Below are positions 47,314-58,285 of a stretch of 64,000 nucleotides of DNA, in pieces. Origin of the DNA: Planctomycetota bacterium (GTDB taxonomy: Bacteria; Planctomycetota; UBA8742; UBA2392); contig JADZFR010000003.1 in assembly GCA_020849795.1 (NCBI GenBank), positions 1 through 64,000 of the forward strand. The letters run 5' to 3'. Under the pieces are notes generated by a model. The model ran no database searches. It worked only from the letters and a program-made list of their open reading frames with translations, and was not told where the DNA came from. The stretch's first letter is position 1, and each line of letters opens with the position of its first letter. A program made the translations under genes and the position numbers.

Positions 47314-48726
47314 ATGCCGGGACACGATCCAGTAGACGACCTTGTACGCCGCAGCATCGGGCAGGCCCCGGGTGCCCCCGCAGGCTTCGGTGCCCGCGTG
47401 CGTATGCGCGCGCAAGGCGAGATGGCTGCCCGGCGCCGCGCGCGCGTTGCGTGGCTGCGGGCCGGCGTGTCGGTGGCTGCCGCAGCGCTGCTGGTGGCGT
47501 TCATCCTGCTGTACGTCGACTTCACCCCGCCTGCCAACCCGGACACCGCCCAAGGCAACGAAGCCGCGCCCTCACAGGCCGGAACCCCGACGCCCGAAGG
47601 CAAACGCAAACCGGGGCCGGAAGCGCCTGCCCCGAAGGAGCCCGCCCCGGCAGCCAATGACCCCCTGCCGCGCGCGCCCGGCAATGACGGCCCGAAGCCG
47701 CAGCCCGAGCGCGAGCCCGAACCGAAGCCCCAACCCGAGCCCGCGCCGAAACCGGAAGACACGGTCGAGACACCCAAGCCAGAGCCCAAGCCCGAGCCGG
47801 GCCCGACCGAGGCGCCGCCGGCACCCGAACGCGTGCTGATTGCGACGGTGCCCGACAACGTCAAGCTGCGTCTGTTTGAGAACGCCCAGTGGCGCGACGC
47901 CAAGGCCGGCGACCCGATTGTCGCGGGCACACGCATGCAGGCGCGGCGCGGCAACATTGACCTGTTGCTGAGCGGTGGCGAACAGATCAGGTTCGACGGC
48001 GAGATCACGCTTGGAGTGCACGAAGGCGCATTGCTGGCTGAGTTGCACAACGACGGATTGTACGCCGACAACCTTGGCTTCGAGCGCGAGTTGCTTGTTC
48101 GCGGCGAGGGCCTTGAGTCCCGCCTTGCAGCGGGCACGGCACTGTTTTCTGTAAGCAGCGGCGCGCTGACCGCAACCTGCCTGGAAGGCCGCCTGACACT
48201 CGGCGGCGAAGTCGTCGAGCGACGCACTGAACGCAAAGCCACAAGCCGCGGGGTGCAGCGCGCCAGAGAATTTCAGGGCGACGCGCTGCTGAAAGCCATT
48301 CCGCCACGCGTGATTGCCCGTTACGACTTTGATGTGGCGCCCGCCGGTGGCTTGTACGGCGATGGTGAGCGCCTCGAGGGCGGCGCCGTAGTCATGGACC
48401 AGAAGCCGTACTACATCGGCTTCCGGCACAACGCGACGTTGGCGGTGCTGCCCGGCATGCGTGTGCGCTTTCGGTTCCGGTGCACGGGTGTCGAGCGCCT
48501 TGAGCTGGAGCAGTTTCTGGCAGACAACACCATGTTCAAGCACGTCTGGACACCACTCAAGGGCGGCGACTGGCAGGAAGTGGAACTTCGGCTGGCGGAG
48601 ATTCCGGCACGCGACGATGCCGACAGGCGGCTTCAACCCGGCGAGGCGTTGCGCAACTTCAAACTGCACTTTGTCGGCAGCAAGCTGGAGATTGACTGGG
48701 TCGAGTTTGTTCGGGTGCAGGAGTAG
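47314..48726 (+). CDS. FecR-like membrane protein, probable anti-sigma factor
   Basis: A 470-residue protein. A cytoplasmic N-terminus (DPVDDLVRRSIGQAPGAPAGFGARV), reminiscent of short anti-sigma regions, precedes one membrane helix (AGVSVAAAALLVAFILLYVDF). A linker of about 100 residues is rich in Pro, Glu and Lys (many P-E-P-K-P units) and would span the periplasm. The globular part has a FecR-like beta segment (GDPIVAGTRMQARRGNIDLLLSGGEQIRFDGEITLGV) and a C-terminal beta-sandwich ending KLEIDWVEFVRV. It directly follows the sigma gene; control of that sigma is inferred. Confidence 0.72.
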   Translation: MPGHDPVDDLVRRSIGQAPGAPAGFGARVRMRAQGEMAARRRARVAWLRAGVSVAAAALLVAFILLYVDFTPPANPDTAQGNEAAPSQAGTPTPEGKRKPGPEAPAPKEPAPAANDPLPRAPGNDGPKPQPEREPEPKPQPEPAPKPEDTVETPKPEPKPEPGPTEAPPAPERVLIATVPDNVKLRLFENAQWRDAKAGDPIVAGTRMQARRGNIDLLLSGGEQIRFDGEITLGVHEGALLAELHNDGLYADNLGFERELLVRGEGLESRLAAGTALFSVSSGALTATCLEGRLTLGGEVVERRTERKATSRGVQRAREFQGDALLKAIPPRVIARYDFDVAPAGGLYGDGERLEGGAVVMDQKPYYIGFRHNATLAVLPGMRVRFRFRCTGVERLELEQFLADNTMFKHVWTPLKGGDWQEVELRLAEIPARDDADRRLQPGEALRNFKLHFVGSKLEIDWVEFVRVQE

Positions 48727-48811
48727 CGGATCCGTGATTTTGTGCAACGCGCAGGGGTGGCAGCGAGTATGATGCGCACATCGGCGTCGGGCGGCGCGAA
48801 TGTGAGGCAGT

Positions 48812-49270
48812 ATGCTTGCGCCAGACACAGATCCGAAGCCGAACCAGCCCGACGAACCAGACCAACCGGAAGACGAAAAAGAGTCGGCCGACATCGGGAT
48901 CGAGGACCTCGGCACGGGTCAGCATGCTCAGCCGCCTGACGAGGACCTTCAGGCTACGCGTTTTGAGGTTACCCACGTCGGCTTGCAGGAGGTCGACGCC
49001 CACGGCGAGGTTGCGTTTCACCGCATCGTGACCGCCGAGTTCCGCATTGGCCGCCACCCCGACAGCAACCTCTCCATCGGTAATGACGGCCGCGTGTCGC
49101 GCCACCACGCCACGATTCTGGCGACGCCGACGGGCTATGAGATTCGAGATGAAAAGAGCGCCAACGGCACGCGCGTCAGCGGTCGGCTGGTGACCGGGAC
49201 GATGCCGCTGCAACACGGCGACAAGATTGTCATCGGCTCGAGGGAATTTACGTTCGTGCTGCACAAGTGA
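48812..49270 (+). CDS. FHA-domain protein C
   Basis: A 152-residue soluble protein. An acidic Pro-rich tail of 50 residues (PNQPDEPDQPEDEKESADIG) precedes an FHA domain: FRIGRHPDSNLSIGNDGRVSRHHATI, IRDEKSANGTRVSGRLV and LQHGDKIVIGSREFTFVL, with the G-R, S-R-H-H and N-G residues intact. GAGG lies before the ATG. It is the fourth FHA protein of the window and follows the sigma/anti-sigma pair. TATGAT at 48768 may be a -10. The binding partner is unknown. Confidence 0.82.
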   Translation: MLAPDTDPKPNQPDEPDQPEDEKESADIGIEDLGTGQHAQPPDEDLQATRFEVTHVGLQEVDAHGEVAFHRIVTAEFRIGRHPDSNLSIGNDGRVSRHHATILATPTGYEIRDEKSANGTRVSGRLVTGTMPLQHGDKIVIGSREFTFVLHK

Positions 49271-49280
49271 TGCTGCGGGC

Positions 49281-50579
49281 TCAGCCAATCCGCTGGCTTC
49301 TGGTGCTTAGCACCAGCTTGTAGCGGCGGGCACGGTTCAGGCCGGGCAGGACCGCCAGCTCAACGGCAATCGCCGCGAGATAGCACACGATGGTTGCGGC
49401 GATCACAATGCGAAAACGCCCGTTGTCCATCGCGATCAGGTACCCCGCCACGAAGTTGGCGATCGTGAAGAAGATGTGGCGCGACGAATGCACCCACACC
49501 GCCACCGCGTTGCGGTCGCGGTCGTCGGCGACCTCCTGGGCAAACTGCTTGTAGATCGGGTCACTGTTGTTCATCAGTACCTGGCGCGCGATGAAAGCTG
49601 TCACGGCCGCCCACAGATAGTGCCCGAGCGCGAGTTCAATGAAGAACGGCAGGCTCAGCAGTTGCGCCACAATCATCACCTTGACCGGCCCGAAGCGCCG
49701 CACCAGCGGCGGTGTCGCCAGGTAGCCGACGACCAGCACCGCGAACATCGCCATGAAGATCGGCGCGATCTGCTGCGGTGTAAGGCCCCACTCGTTTTTG
49801 AAGTACACGTTGAAAAACGGGATCGTCAGTCCCGCGCCAAAGCCGATCATGATCTCCGGCAGGCCAAGCCAAAGCAGCTTCTTCTTGTCGTGAAACGTCA
49901 GAATCTGGCGCAACGACTTGCCTTTGCCGTCGGGTGCACCCTCTTTCACCAGTGCAATCGGCACCAGTGCCAGCAACACGAAACCCGCAGCCACAAGCAG
50001 CGTTGCGCGGTAGCCGAACAGTAGCGGCGGCACGGCTTCGCCCAGCAGTGTCGCGCCATCGCCGGCCAGCAGCGAGAACCACTGCTGCAGCAAACCGGAC
50101 AGCAGGCTGCCGATGAATCCCGAAAGCGGCCAGCTCACGGCACTGAGCAACGCAAAGCCGAACACGCGTTCCTGCGCGCTGGTGTTGCGCATCAGGAAAG
50201 GGGCCCCCAGCGCCATGTTGAGGCTCATCGCCACGCCCGCAGCCAGTGCGGCGCCCTGGAACACCTGCAACGTGCCAAACAGGCCCTGCGCCGCAAACCC
50301 GCACGCGTTGGCGATGCAGATACAGGCGAGCATCGCCTTGGCGCGAAATCGGCTGATGATCACGATCGCGGGCAACGCAATCAGCAGGCCTCCCAGGCTG
50401 TTGAAGCCCTGCACGCTGGTGACCTGCTGGTCGGCCAAGCCCAGATCGACAAGATACTGGTTGCGCAGCACCATGAAGATCTGGCGCCCGATCCCCATCA
50501 CCAGCGCCGCGCACAGGAACAGCCAGACGTTGCGTTTCAGCAGCCCGACGTTTCGCAAGTACTCGCGCAGGCCGTTCAT
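49281..50579 (-). CDS. MFS transporter
   Basis: A 432-residue integral membrane protein with about twelve hydrophobic helices. Typical MFS features are the first helix with NVWLFLCAALVMGIGRQIF, the loop RFRAKAM after helix 2, and a central cytoplasmic loop (KEGAPDGKGKSLRQILTFHDKKK) followed by the second half (LPEIMIGFGAGLTIPFFNVYFKNE). The second-half loop RRFGPVK is also typical. The substrate is unknown. The ATG at 50579 overlaps the stop of pabB (ATGA), so the two are cotranscribed and coupled. Confidence 0.85.
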   Translation of the reverse strand: MNGLREYLRNVGLLKRNVWLFLCAALVMGIGRQIFMVLRNQYLVDLGLADQQVTSVQGFNSLGGLLIALPAIVIISRFRAKAMLACICIANACGFAAQGLFGTLQVFQGAALAAGVAMSLNMALGAPFLMRNTSAQERVFGFALLSAVSWPLSGFIGSLLSGLLQQWFSLLAGDGATLLGEAVPPLLFGYRATLLVAAGFVLLALVPIALVKEGAPDGKGKSLRQILTFHDKKKLLWLGLPEIMIGFGAGLTIPFFNVYFKNEWGLTPQQIAPIFMAMFAVLVVGYLATPPLVRRFGPVKVMIVAQLLSLPFFIELALGHYLWAAVTAFIARQVLMNNSDPIYKQFAQEVADDRDRNAVAVWVHSSRHIFFTIANFVAGYLIAMDNGRFRIVIAATIVCYLAAIAVELAVLPGLNRARRYKLVLSTRSQRIG

Positions 50580-51973
50580 GGCGCGGCCTCCAGCGCGGCC
50601 TCCAGCGCCGCTGCCTTGGCCACCGTTTCGTCCCACTCAGCTTCCGGCTCGCTGTCAGCCACAATGCCGCCGCCGACGTGGTAGCTGACGCGCCCCGGCT
50701 CACGCAGAAGGGTGCGGATCAGGATGTTGCTTTCCAGCCGAAAGTCGGGCGTGAGATAGAACAGGCTGCCCGTGTAAGGCCCGCGCCGCACGGGCTCAAG
50801 CTCGTGCAGAATCTCAAGGGCGCGCTTCTTGGGGGCGCCGCTGATGCTGCCGCCGGGAAATGTCGCGCGCAGCAGGGCAACCGGCGTGATGCCATCCTGC
50901 AGGCGCCCCCGCACGGTGGCTTCGAGGTGGTGCACGCTTGCGAAACTGTTGACGCGCAGCATGTGGGGCACCTTGACCGTGCCGGGCAGGCACACGCGCG
51001 AGAGGTCGTTGCGCTCAAGGTCAATGATCATGGTTAGCTCGGCGCGGTCCTTGGCGCTGGATTCGAGCTCAGCCTTCAAGCGCGCGTCTGTGTCGGCATC
51101 GTTGCCGCGCGGTCGTGTGCCCTTGATCGGGCGCGTCTCCACAAGCCCGTCGCACACCGACAAGAAGCGCTCGGGCGAACTGCTGAGGACAAAGCGGCCA
51201 TCGCCGCAATCCAGGAATCCGCCAAACGGCGCGGCATTGCGGGTGCGCAACTGGCCATACAGGCCTACGGCGTCGCATTCGCCGTGGCGCACCACTTCGC
51301 GCGTGAGGTTAGCCTGGTAGATATCGCCCTCGCGAATATGGTGCTGGACGCGCGTTACGCCACGCAGGAACTCTTCGCGAGAGGTCGAGAGTTCGGGCGA
51401 ACCAAGGCGCGTGGCGGCCGGAGGCGCGTCTTGGGCCAGCAATGCCTCGAGTGAAAGCGCCAGCTCTGCCACGTCGCCAAAGGCGCCGGGTGCGCCGCGC
51501 AGGTGGCGCAATTCGCACTTGCCGTTCGCGCTGTCGTGGGCCAGCGTCCAGGGATAGAAGCCGGCGAACAGGTCCGGAAACTGAGGGCCGGGCACCTTTG
51601 GCGGCGGAAGCGACTCAACGCTGCAGCGCAGGTCGAACCCCAGCAGGCCGGCCCACCCGCCATAAAAACCATAGACAGTGGCCGGTTCGCGCAGCGGGCA
51701 CTCCTGACGCGTGAATGTTTCTACGCGTTCAAACACTGCCAGCGGGTCGCCCTCCAGCCGGGATGCCGACTTGCCGCGCACCCAGGTTGCAGTGTGCCCC
51801 GTGCACGAAAGAAGCATGGTCGGCCCGAACGAAAGAAAACTGCGCCGCGCAAGCTCGCCGGGCAACGCACTGTCAAACAGCACCGCATAGGGCCGGCGCA
51901 ACAGCACGCTCAAGCAGCGCTGCCAGCCGCCGGGCGGATCAAAGGGCATGGTCTGGGGTGTCAGGGGCAGCAT
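50576..51973 (-). CDS. pabB: Aminodeoxychorismate synthase component I (PabB)
   Basis: A 465-residue chorismate-using enzyme of the TrpE/PabB family, which makes 4-amino-4-deoxychorismate for folate. Seen are RVQHHIREGDIYQANLTR, FLSVCDGLVETRPIKGTRPRG, LIDLERNDLSRVC, GGSISGAPKKRALEILHELEP and GPYTGSLFYL. The FPGGSISGAPK form and the lack of the LLES feedback site favour PabB over anthranilate synthase. No glutaminase or PabC domain is fused. The start at 51973 is supported by TAGGTT 7 nt upstream; ATG 51949 is possible. Confidence 0.88.
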   Translation of the reverse strand: MLPLTPQTMPFDPPGGWQRCLSVLLRRPYAVLFDSALPGELARRSFLSFGPTMLLSCTGHTATWVRGKSASRLEGDPLAVFERVETFTRQECPLREPATVYGFYGGWAGLLGFDLRCSVESLPPPKVPGPQFPDLFAGFYPWTLAHDSANGKCELRHLRGAPGAFGDVAELALSLEALLAQDAPPAATRLGSPELSTSREEFLRGVTRVQHHIREGDIYQANLTREVVRHGECDAVGLYGQLRTRNAAPFGGFLDCGDGRFVLSSSPERFLSVCDGLVETRPIKGTRPRGNDADTDARLKAELESSAKDRAELTMIIDLERNDLSRVCLPGTVKVPHMLRVNSFASVHHLEATVRGRLQDGITPVALLRATFPGGSISGAPKKRALEILHELEPVRRGPYTGSLFYLTPDFRLESNILIRTLLREPGRVSYHVGGGIVADSEPEAEWDETVAKAAALEAALEAAP

Positions 51974-51980
51974 GGGCCGG

Positions 51981-51986
51981 AACCTA
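51981..51986 (-). promoter_or_regulatory. Candidate -10 element (TAGGTT) of pabB
   Basis: On the minus strand TAGGTT lies 7 nt before the pabB ATG, with no ribosome binding site. Confidence 0.35.
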
Positions 51987-52138
51987 ACAGATATCGCGGG
52001 CGACGTCAGGGCCGCTTGCGCAACCGCCCACAAGCCACCGGCGACCAATGAAATCGGCGACTGAAAACGTCGGCCAAATGACCCGGGGTATCGTATAGTA
52101 GATAGGTCTGCCCCCGGGGGGCGGCACAGGAGCGTGCC

Positions 52139-53326
52139 ATGAACATGATTCGCCGCTGGTCATTCGTGCTGATACTGCTGGGCAGCGTGACATCTCTGTC
52201 TGTCGCCCAGGAAGGCGGCGGCGAGGGTGGCGATTCTGAGGCAACGGCGCAGCGCATCCTGAACAAGAACTACGTTACCGAAGACCTGAAAGAGTCCGTC
52301 AAGAAGGGCCTGGAGCGCCTTTCCGAGTTGCAGGATGCCAACGGCGCGTTCACCCGCGCCGGCGGCCAGAACGTCGCGATCGCCACCTCATCGCTGTGCG
52401 GGCTGGCGCTGCTGGCGTCGGGCAGCACGCCCGAGAAGGGGCCGTACGCCACGCACATTCGAAAGTGTATGGACTGGCTGCTCAGCACACAGGACCGCAA
52501 CACCGGGTACTTCACCGGTGATAACGACGGCAGCCGCATCCATGGCCACGGGTACGCTACGCTGTTCCTGGCCCAGGCCTACGGCGCGCTGGAGGATGTA
52601 AAAGAAAAGAACCGCCTGAAAAAGTCACTTGAAGCTGCGGTTGAACGCATCAGCAAGGGCCAGACCCAGTTCGGCGGTTGGGGCTATGTGCCTGACGACC
52701 TGACCTGGGACGAAGGAAGCACCACCGTCTGCTGCATCCAGGCACTGCGCGCCGCCAGCGACGCCGGCCTGAAGGTTGAAAAGAAGACAATCCAGAACGC
52801 GATTAAGTACATGTACGACACCGCAGAGAAGCGCGTGTTTATCCACAACAAGGAAGAGCACACGGGCTACACGTTCAAGTACTCTCTGGCCAGCGGCTGG
52901 AACAGTGACAGCTACGCGTTGTGCGCGGCGGCCATCGCCACGCTGAACGGCATCGGCGTGTACGCCGAGGGCGCAACCTGGAACGAGCACGACATCGGCA
53001 AGGTCTACTACGGCGGACTGCGCTGGCTGCGCTTCAAGTTCGATGACTTCATCGGTCGCCGTAAAGCGGGCCAAGGTGCGCTGGACGTTTCACATTTCTA
53101 CTACGCCCACTTTTATGCGGCGCAGGCGATGTGGATGGCGCCCGAAGAAGTCTATTTCGATGAGTACTTTCCCAAGATGCGCGAACTGCTGGTCGAAGAG
53201 CAGAAGCGCAACCCTGCCAACAACGGCGGCTGGCCGAGCCAGAGCTACGGCGAAGCCTACACCACGGCGTTTGCACTGCTGATTCTGCAGGTGCCGTACC
53301 AGTTGCTGCCCCTGTACACCCGCTAA
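52139..53326 (+). CDS. Secreted prenyltransferase/squalene-cyclase-toroid repeat protein
   Basis: A 395-residue exported protein. Signal peptide WSFVLILLGSVTSLSVAQ, then a Gly/Glu-rich spacer, then alpha/alpha-toroid repeats with the family motif: LSELQDANGAFTRAGGQ, DWLLSTQDRNTGYFTGDN, ISKGQTQFGGWGYVPDDLTWDEGSTT, and NNGGWPSQSYGEAYTTAFALL. The repeats resemble those of squalene-hopene cyclases and prenyltransferases, but the catalytic DxDD is not present, so a binding or structural role is more likely. AGGAG before the ATG sets the start. TATAGT at 52094 may be the -10. Confidence 0.82.
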   Translation: MNMIRRWSFVLILLGSVTSLSVAQEGGGEGGDSEATAQRILNKNYVTEDLKESVKKGLERLSELQDANGAFTRAGGQNVAIATSSLCGLALLASGSTPEKGPYATHIRKCMDWLLSTQDRNTGYFTGDNDGSRIHGHGYATLFLAQAYGALEDVKEKNRLKKSLEAAVERISKGQTQFGGWGYVPDDLTWDEGSTTVCCIQALRAASDAGLKVEKKTIQNAIKYMYDTAEKRVFIHNKEEHTGYTFKYSLASGWNSDSYALCAAAIATLNGIGVYAEGATWNEHDIGKVYYGGLRWLRFKFDDFIGRRKAGQGALDVSHFYYAHFYAAQAMWMAPEEVYFDEYFPKMRELLVEEQKRNPANNGGWPSQSYGEAYTTAFALLILQVPYQLLPLYTR

Positions 53327-54300
53327 AGCAGATACGTCGCGATCTGTTTGCGCATGGCCAGCACCGCCACGCCGCCAACTGCGACCAACGCGCCAACCAC
53401 CGCCCGCGCCGTGATTTTCTGTTTGTAGACAATCGCCACGATCGGGATGACCAGCACCGGGCTGGTGCCGATGATCGTGGCCGCAACGGCGGTGTTGGTC
53501 CATGAGACCGCTGCAAGGCTCAGCGTCACGCCGACAAACGGGCCAAAGAACGCGCCGCCGGTGGTTTGCGCCAGGCCCTTGCGGTCCTTGAGTGTCTTCA
53601 GCGTCGCGCGAAATTTACCTGCTGCGATGCCGTAACCCACCAGCAGCACCATGCCGACCAGCATGCGCACAAAGGTGCCGTATAGCGGGCTGAGCGGTTT
53701 GACGTTGTCGCGGGTGACATGAAACAGCGTGTTCAGCAGACCCTCGGGGTGCTCCATACCCAGGCCAGCCTTGCTCAAGATCAGACCCGCAGCCTGCCCG
53801 ATTGCACCCAGTATTCCCATGATAATGCCCAGCTTGACGTTGCCGACGATCTCGCCCGGCTGGCCACGTTCGAGCACGACCCACATCACGCCCGACAGTG
53901 TAACTACCATGCCGACGATGCCGACCCAGTCCAGAGTTTCCCCAAGCAACGGCACCATCAGCAGCGCCGTGAAGCCCGGCGCCAGGGCCATGATCAGCGA
54001 GCCCCGCCGGGCACCGATGATCTGCAACGAAAGAAACAGCGCCGCGTCACCCAGGGCCAGTCCGACCAGCCCCGACAGCGCCAGCAGCGCAAGCTGCGCC
54101 CAGGGCGCCATGGTAAACGCGCCGGTTACGAGACACGCCGCGCCCAGAAACAGGCACGCCTGCACAAGCCGAATCTGGTTGACGTGAAACTGGCCGATGC
54201 GCCGCGATGCTGCCGCGAAAAACAATGCTGACATCGCCCAGCAGAAGGCGGTGCCGATTGCAGCCGCAATGCCCTGTGCGTCCTGCGTGATGGCCAGCAT
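53323..54300 (-). CDS. EamA/DMT-family membrane transporter
   Basis: A 325-residue protein with ten predicted helices in two EamA repeats. The first starts GIAAAIGTAFCWAMSALFF and ends VVTLSGVMWVVLERGQ; the second runs from LGIIMGILGAIGQAAGLILSKAG to VVGALVAVGGVAVLAM. The spacing and the 'GE....G..G..l...Gv' motif (LLGETLDWVGIVGMVVTLSGV) are typical of drug/metabolite exporters. The substrate is unknown. Its 3' end overlaps that of the convergent toroid gene by 4 nt. Confidence 0.88.
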   Translation of the reverse strand: MLAITQDAQGIAAAIGTAFCWAMSALFFAAASRRIGQFHVNQIRLVQACLFLGAACLVTGAFTMAPWAQLALLALSGLVGLALGDAALFLSLQIIGARRGSLIMALAPGFTALLMVPLLGETLDWVGIVGMVVTLSGVMWVVLERGQPGEIVGNVKLGIIMGILGAIGQAAGLILSKAGLGMEHPEGLLNTLFHVTRDNVKPLSPLYGTFVRMLVGMVLLVGYGIAAGKFRATLKTLKDRKGLAQTTGGAFFGPFVGVTLSLAAVSWTNTAVAATIIGTSPVLVIPIVAIVYKQKITARAVVGALVAVGGVAVLAMRKQIATYLL

Positions 54301-54332
54301 GGGCGCGGAGCATCACTTGGGCATGCCGGACG

Positions 54333-54740
54333 TCAAGTGAGGCGCTTTTCGCCGGCGGGCTGGGCCACTGCCACGACATAACCGTCGTGGTCCAGGAAGT
54401 AGGCCGCGCGGTCGCCCCAGTCGCGCTGCGCAAGAGGCGAAGTGCACTCAGCGCCGGCCGCGAGCAAGCGGGCGGCGGCGGCTTTGACGTCGTCAACCAG
54501 CAGGTAGACCTCGCCGCGCGGGCAGCCGTCGGCGGGTCTGCGCGCGCCACGCTCTTCGCCCAGGAAGTGGCGGGTGTTGCCTTGCGGCATCAGGCCCAGG
54601 CACGCGCCGGCGTTGAGTTGGTACTCGACATACTGGGGCAAGTCGATGTTCTTGTAAAAGCCGAACGCCGCATCATAGAACGCAGCGGCCCGCGCCAGGT
54701 CCGCGACGTACAGAATGGTCAGTGAGAGTCCTGCTTCCAT
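54333..54740 (-). CDS. VOC/glyoxalase-family protein
   Basis: A 135-residue single VOC domain: LTILYVADLARAAAFYDAAFGF, YQLNAGACLGLMP, GEVYLLVDDVKAAAARLLAAGAE and DWGDRAAYFLDHDGYVVAVAQP. The final 'D.dG....' block is the common metal-site strand, here DHDGYVVAVA without the usual terminal Glu, so metal enzyme activity is uncertain. GGAGA precedes the ATG. It lies 12 nt downstream of uvrB and is probably cotranscribed with it. Confidence 0.85.
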   Translation of the reverse strand: MEAGLSLTILYVADLARAAAFYDAAFGFYKNIDLPQYVEYQLNAGACLGLMPQGNTRHFLGEERGARRPADGCPRGEVYLLVDDVKAAAARLLAAGAECTSPLAQRDWGDRAAYFLDHDGYVVAVAQPAGEKRLT

Positions 54741-54752
54741 GCCGTCTCCGTG

Positions 54753-56969
<2,217 letters not shown>

Positions 56970-56975
56970 CGCGGC

Positions 56976-56981
56976 AGCATA
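56976..56981 (-). promoter_or_regulatory. Candidate -10 element (TATGCT) of uvrB
   Basis: On the minus strand TATGCT is 6 nt before the uvrB ATG with no Shine-Dalgarno sequence, matching the leaderless pattern. Confidence 0.45.
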
Positions 56982-57045
56982 ACAACGCTTGCGACAGGGG
57001 TGAGACAGGGCACCCGGGGCTTTGCCGATATGCACTGACGAATTC

Positions 57046-57065
57046 CCCCGAACTTACGTTCGGGG
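57046..57065. promoter_or_regulatory. Hairpin CCCCGAAC-TTAC-GTTCGGGG
   Basis: Perfect 8-bp arms with a 4-nt loop in the divergent region between uvrB and the gene at 57101, about 22 nt upstream of the TACAAT at 57088. No T-tract follows on either strand. It could be an operator for the + strand promoter. Confidence 0.5.
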
Positions 57066-57087
57066 CTGGCGGCGCATCGCAGCTCGC

Positions 57088-57093
57088 TACAAT
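57088..57093 (+). promoter_or_regulatory. Candidate -10 element (TACAAT), leaderless
   Basis: TACAAT is 7 nt before the ATG at 57101. It argues against the in-frame ATG at 57092, which would overlap the -10. Confidence 0.45.
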
Positions 57094-57100
57094 GCCCGCT

Positions 57101-58285
57101 ATGAAACGACTGCTGCTGATTGTGTTTGCGCTGTGCCTTTCGTCGGTGACGGTGGTCGCCAAAGAGGACGAGGTCATCACCATCGACGTGGCCAACGCCG
57201 GCAAGTTCGCCACCGCGCCGCGCGGGTTTTCGTACGAGGTCAGGCTCGCCGGCGATTGCGCTGTGCGCGGGCCCGATGGCAAAGACGTGCCAAGCTCGTA
57301 TGACAGCAAAGCCGGCAAGATGCGTTTTCTGGCCCCGGTGCCCGCCGGCGGAGGCAAGTTCACGATTCACCCCGGCGTGAAGTCCAAGGCCAAGCTGCCC
57401 GCCTGGAAGAAGGGCAAGACCGGCAACGAGGTGCGCGAGATCGACTTCGGCGGGTTGAAGGTCAAGCGCGCCAACGCGCAGCTCGAAAGCGACGTATTGA
57501 AGCTCAAACTGGACCCCGAGGCCGAGATTCACGGGCGCCTCGAAATCACGGCGCTGAAGGGGAGCTACAAACTGGAACTCAGCCCGCTGGGCCAGATTTA
57601 CGGCTGTATTGACGACTTGAAGCACCTGGCGGGCGCAAGGGCCGACGAAAACAGCGCTACCGGCCAGCCGGACAACGAGCAGTTGTTCGCGATTTTCGCC
57701 GTGCCCGAAAAGGCCACGATCATTGAGCCCAACCCGTTCCAGCGCAGGCTGCGCGTGGATTGCGTTGACTTCGCGCGCAAGAACAACAAAGAGCTGCTCG
57801 ACCTGTACGACGAGTACGCCTACGAAGTGACGCTGACGTGGGGCAGCCCCGTGGTCACAATCCAGTGCTTTCGCAAGCAGACGAAAGAATACTACAACCA
57901 CAACGGCGTGAACCTGAACGAGTTTTACATCGACGGTTTTCCCGTGCAGTTGCAACTGCCATCGCAGGATGAGCCCAAGGACGAAAGCACCACCGGGCCG
58001 GGCACGATTCTGAACATCAAGTTCGAGGATTTCCTGCTGGTCGGCAACAAGGGCAGCACGACCATCATCCACCAGCCGGACTTCAAGAAACTGGGCATCG
58101 AGGGCCCGTGCCTGATCGCCAAAGACGACCGCATCATGACCGTGATCAGCCAGACCTGGCACCAGGGCTGGCGCGCCTACCGCATCAAGGCGGGCGACTG
58201 CAACGACACCATGAACCTGGTGTGCGACCTCAAGGGCGAAAAGAAATTCGCCGACTGGATCACAGAACTCAAGCCGGCCGAATAA
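57101..58285 (+). CDS. Secreted hypothetical protein
   Basis: A 394-residue exported protein. Signal peptide MKRLLLIVFALCLSSVTVVAK. The rest is soluble, Lys- and Asp-rich, with mixed beta strands (EVITIDVANAGKFATAPRGFSYEVRL; IHGRLEITALKGSYKLELSPL; TLTWGSPVVTIQCFRKQTKEYYNHNGVNLNEFYIDG). No family or catalytic motif is recognised. Its stop abuts the stop of convergent nuoF with no gap. It is likely to be a periplasmic structural or binding protein, but that is a guess. Confidence 0.7.
   Translation: MKRLLLIVFALCLSSVTVVAKEDEVITIDVANAGKFATAPRGFSYEVRLAGDCAVRGPDGKDVPSSYDSKAGKMRFLAPVPAGGGKFTIHPGVKSKAKLPAWKKGKTGNEVREIDFGGLKVKRANAQLESDVLKLKLDPEAEIHGRLEITALKGSYKLELSPLGQIYGCIDDLKHLAGARADENSATGQPDNEQLFAIFAVPEKATIIEPNPFQRRLRVDCVDFARKNNKELLDLYDEYAYEVTLTWGSPVVTIQCFRKQTKEYYNHNGVNLNEFYIDGFPVQLQLPSQDEPKDESTTGPGTILNIKFEDFLLVGNKGSTTIIHQPDFKKLGIEGPCLIAKDDRIMTVISQTWHQGWRAYRIKAGDCNDTMNLVCDLKGEKKFADWITELKPAE

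Noticed and set aside
47530..47830. Pro-Glu-Lys-rich stretch considered as a frameshift or wrong frame.
   Set aside because: The frame is continuous and joins a membrane helix to a FecR-like domain; such rods are common in anti-sigma and TonB-like proteins.
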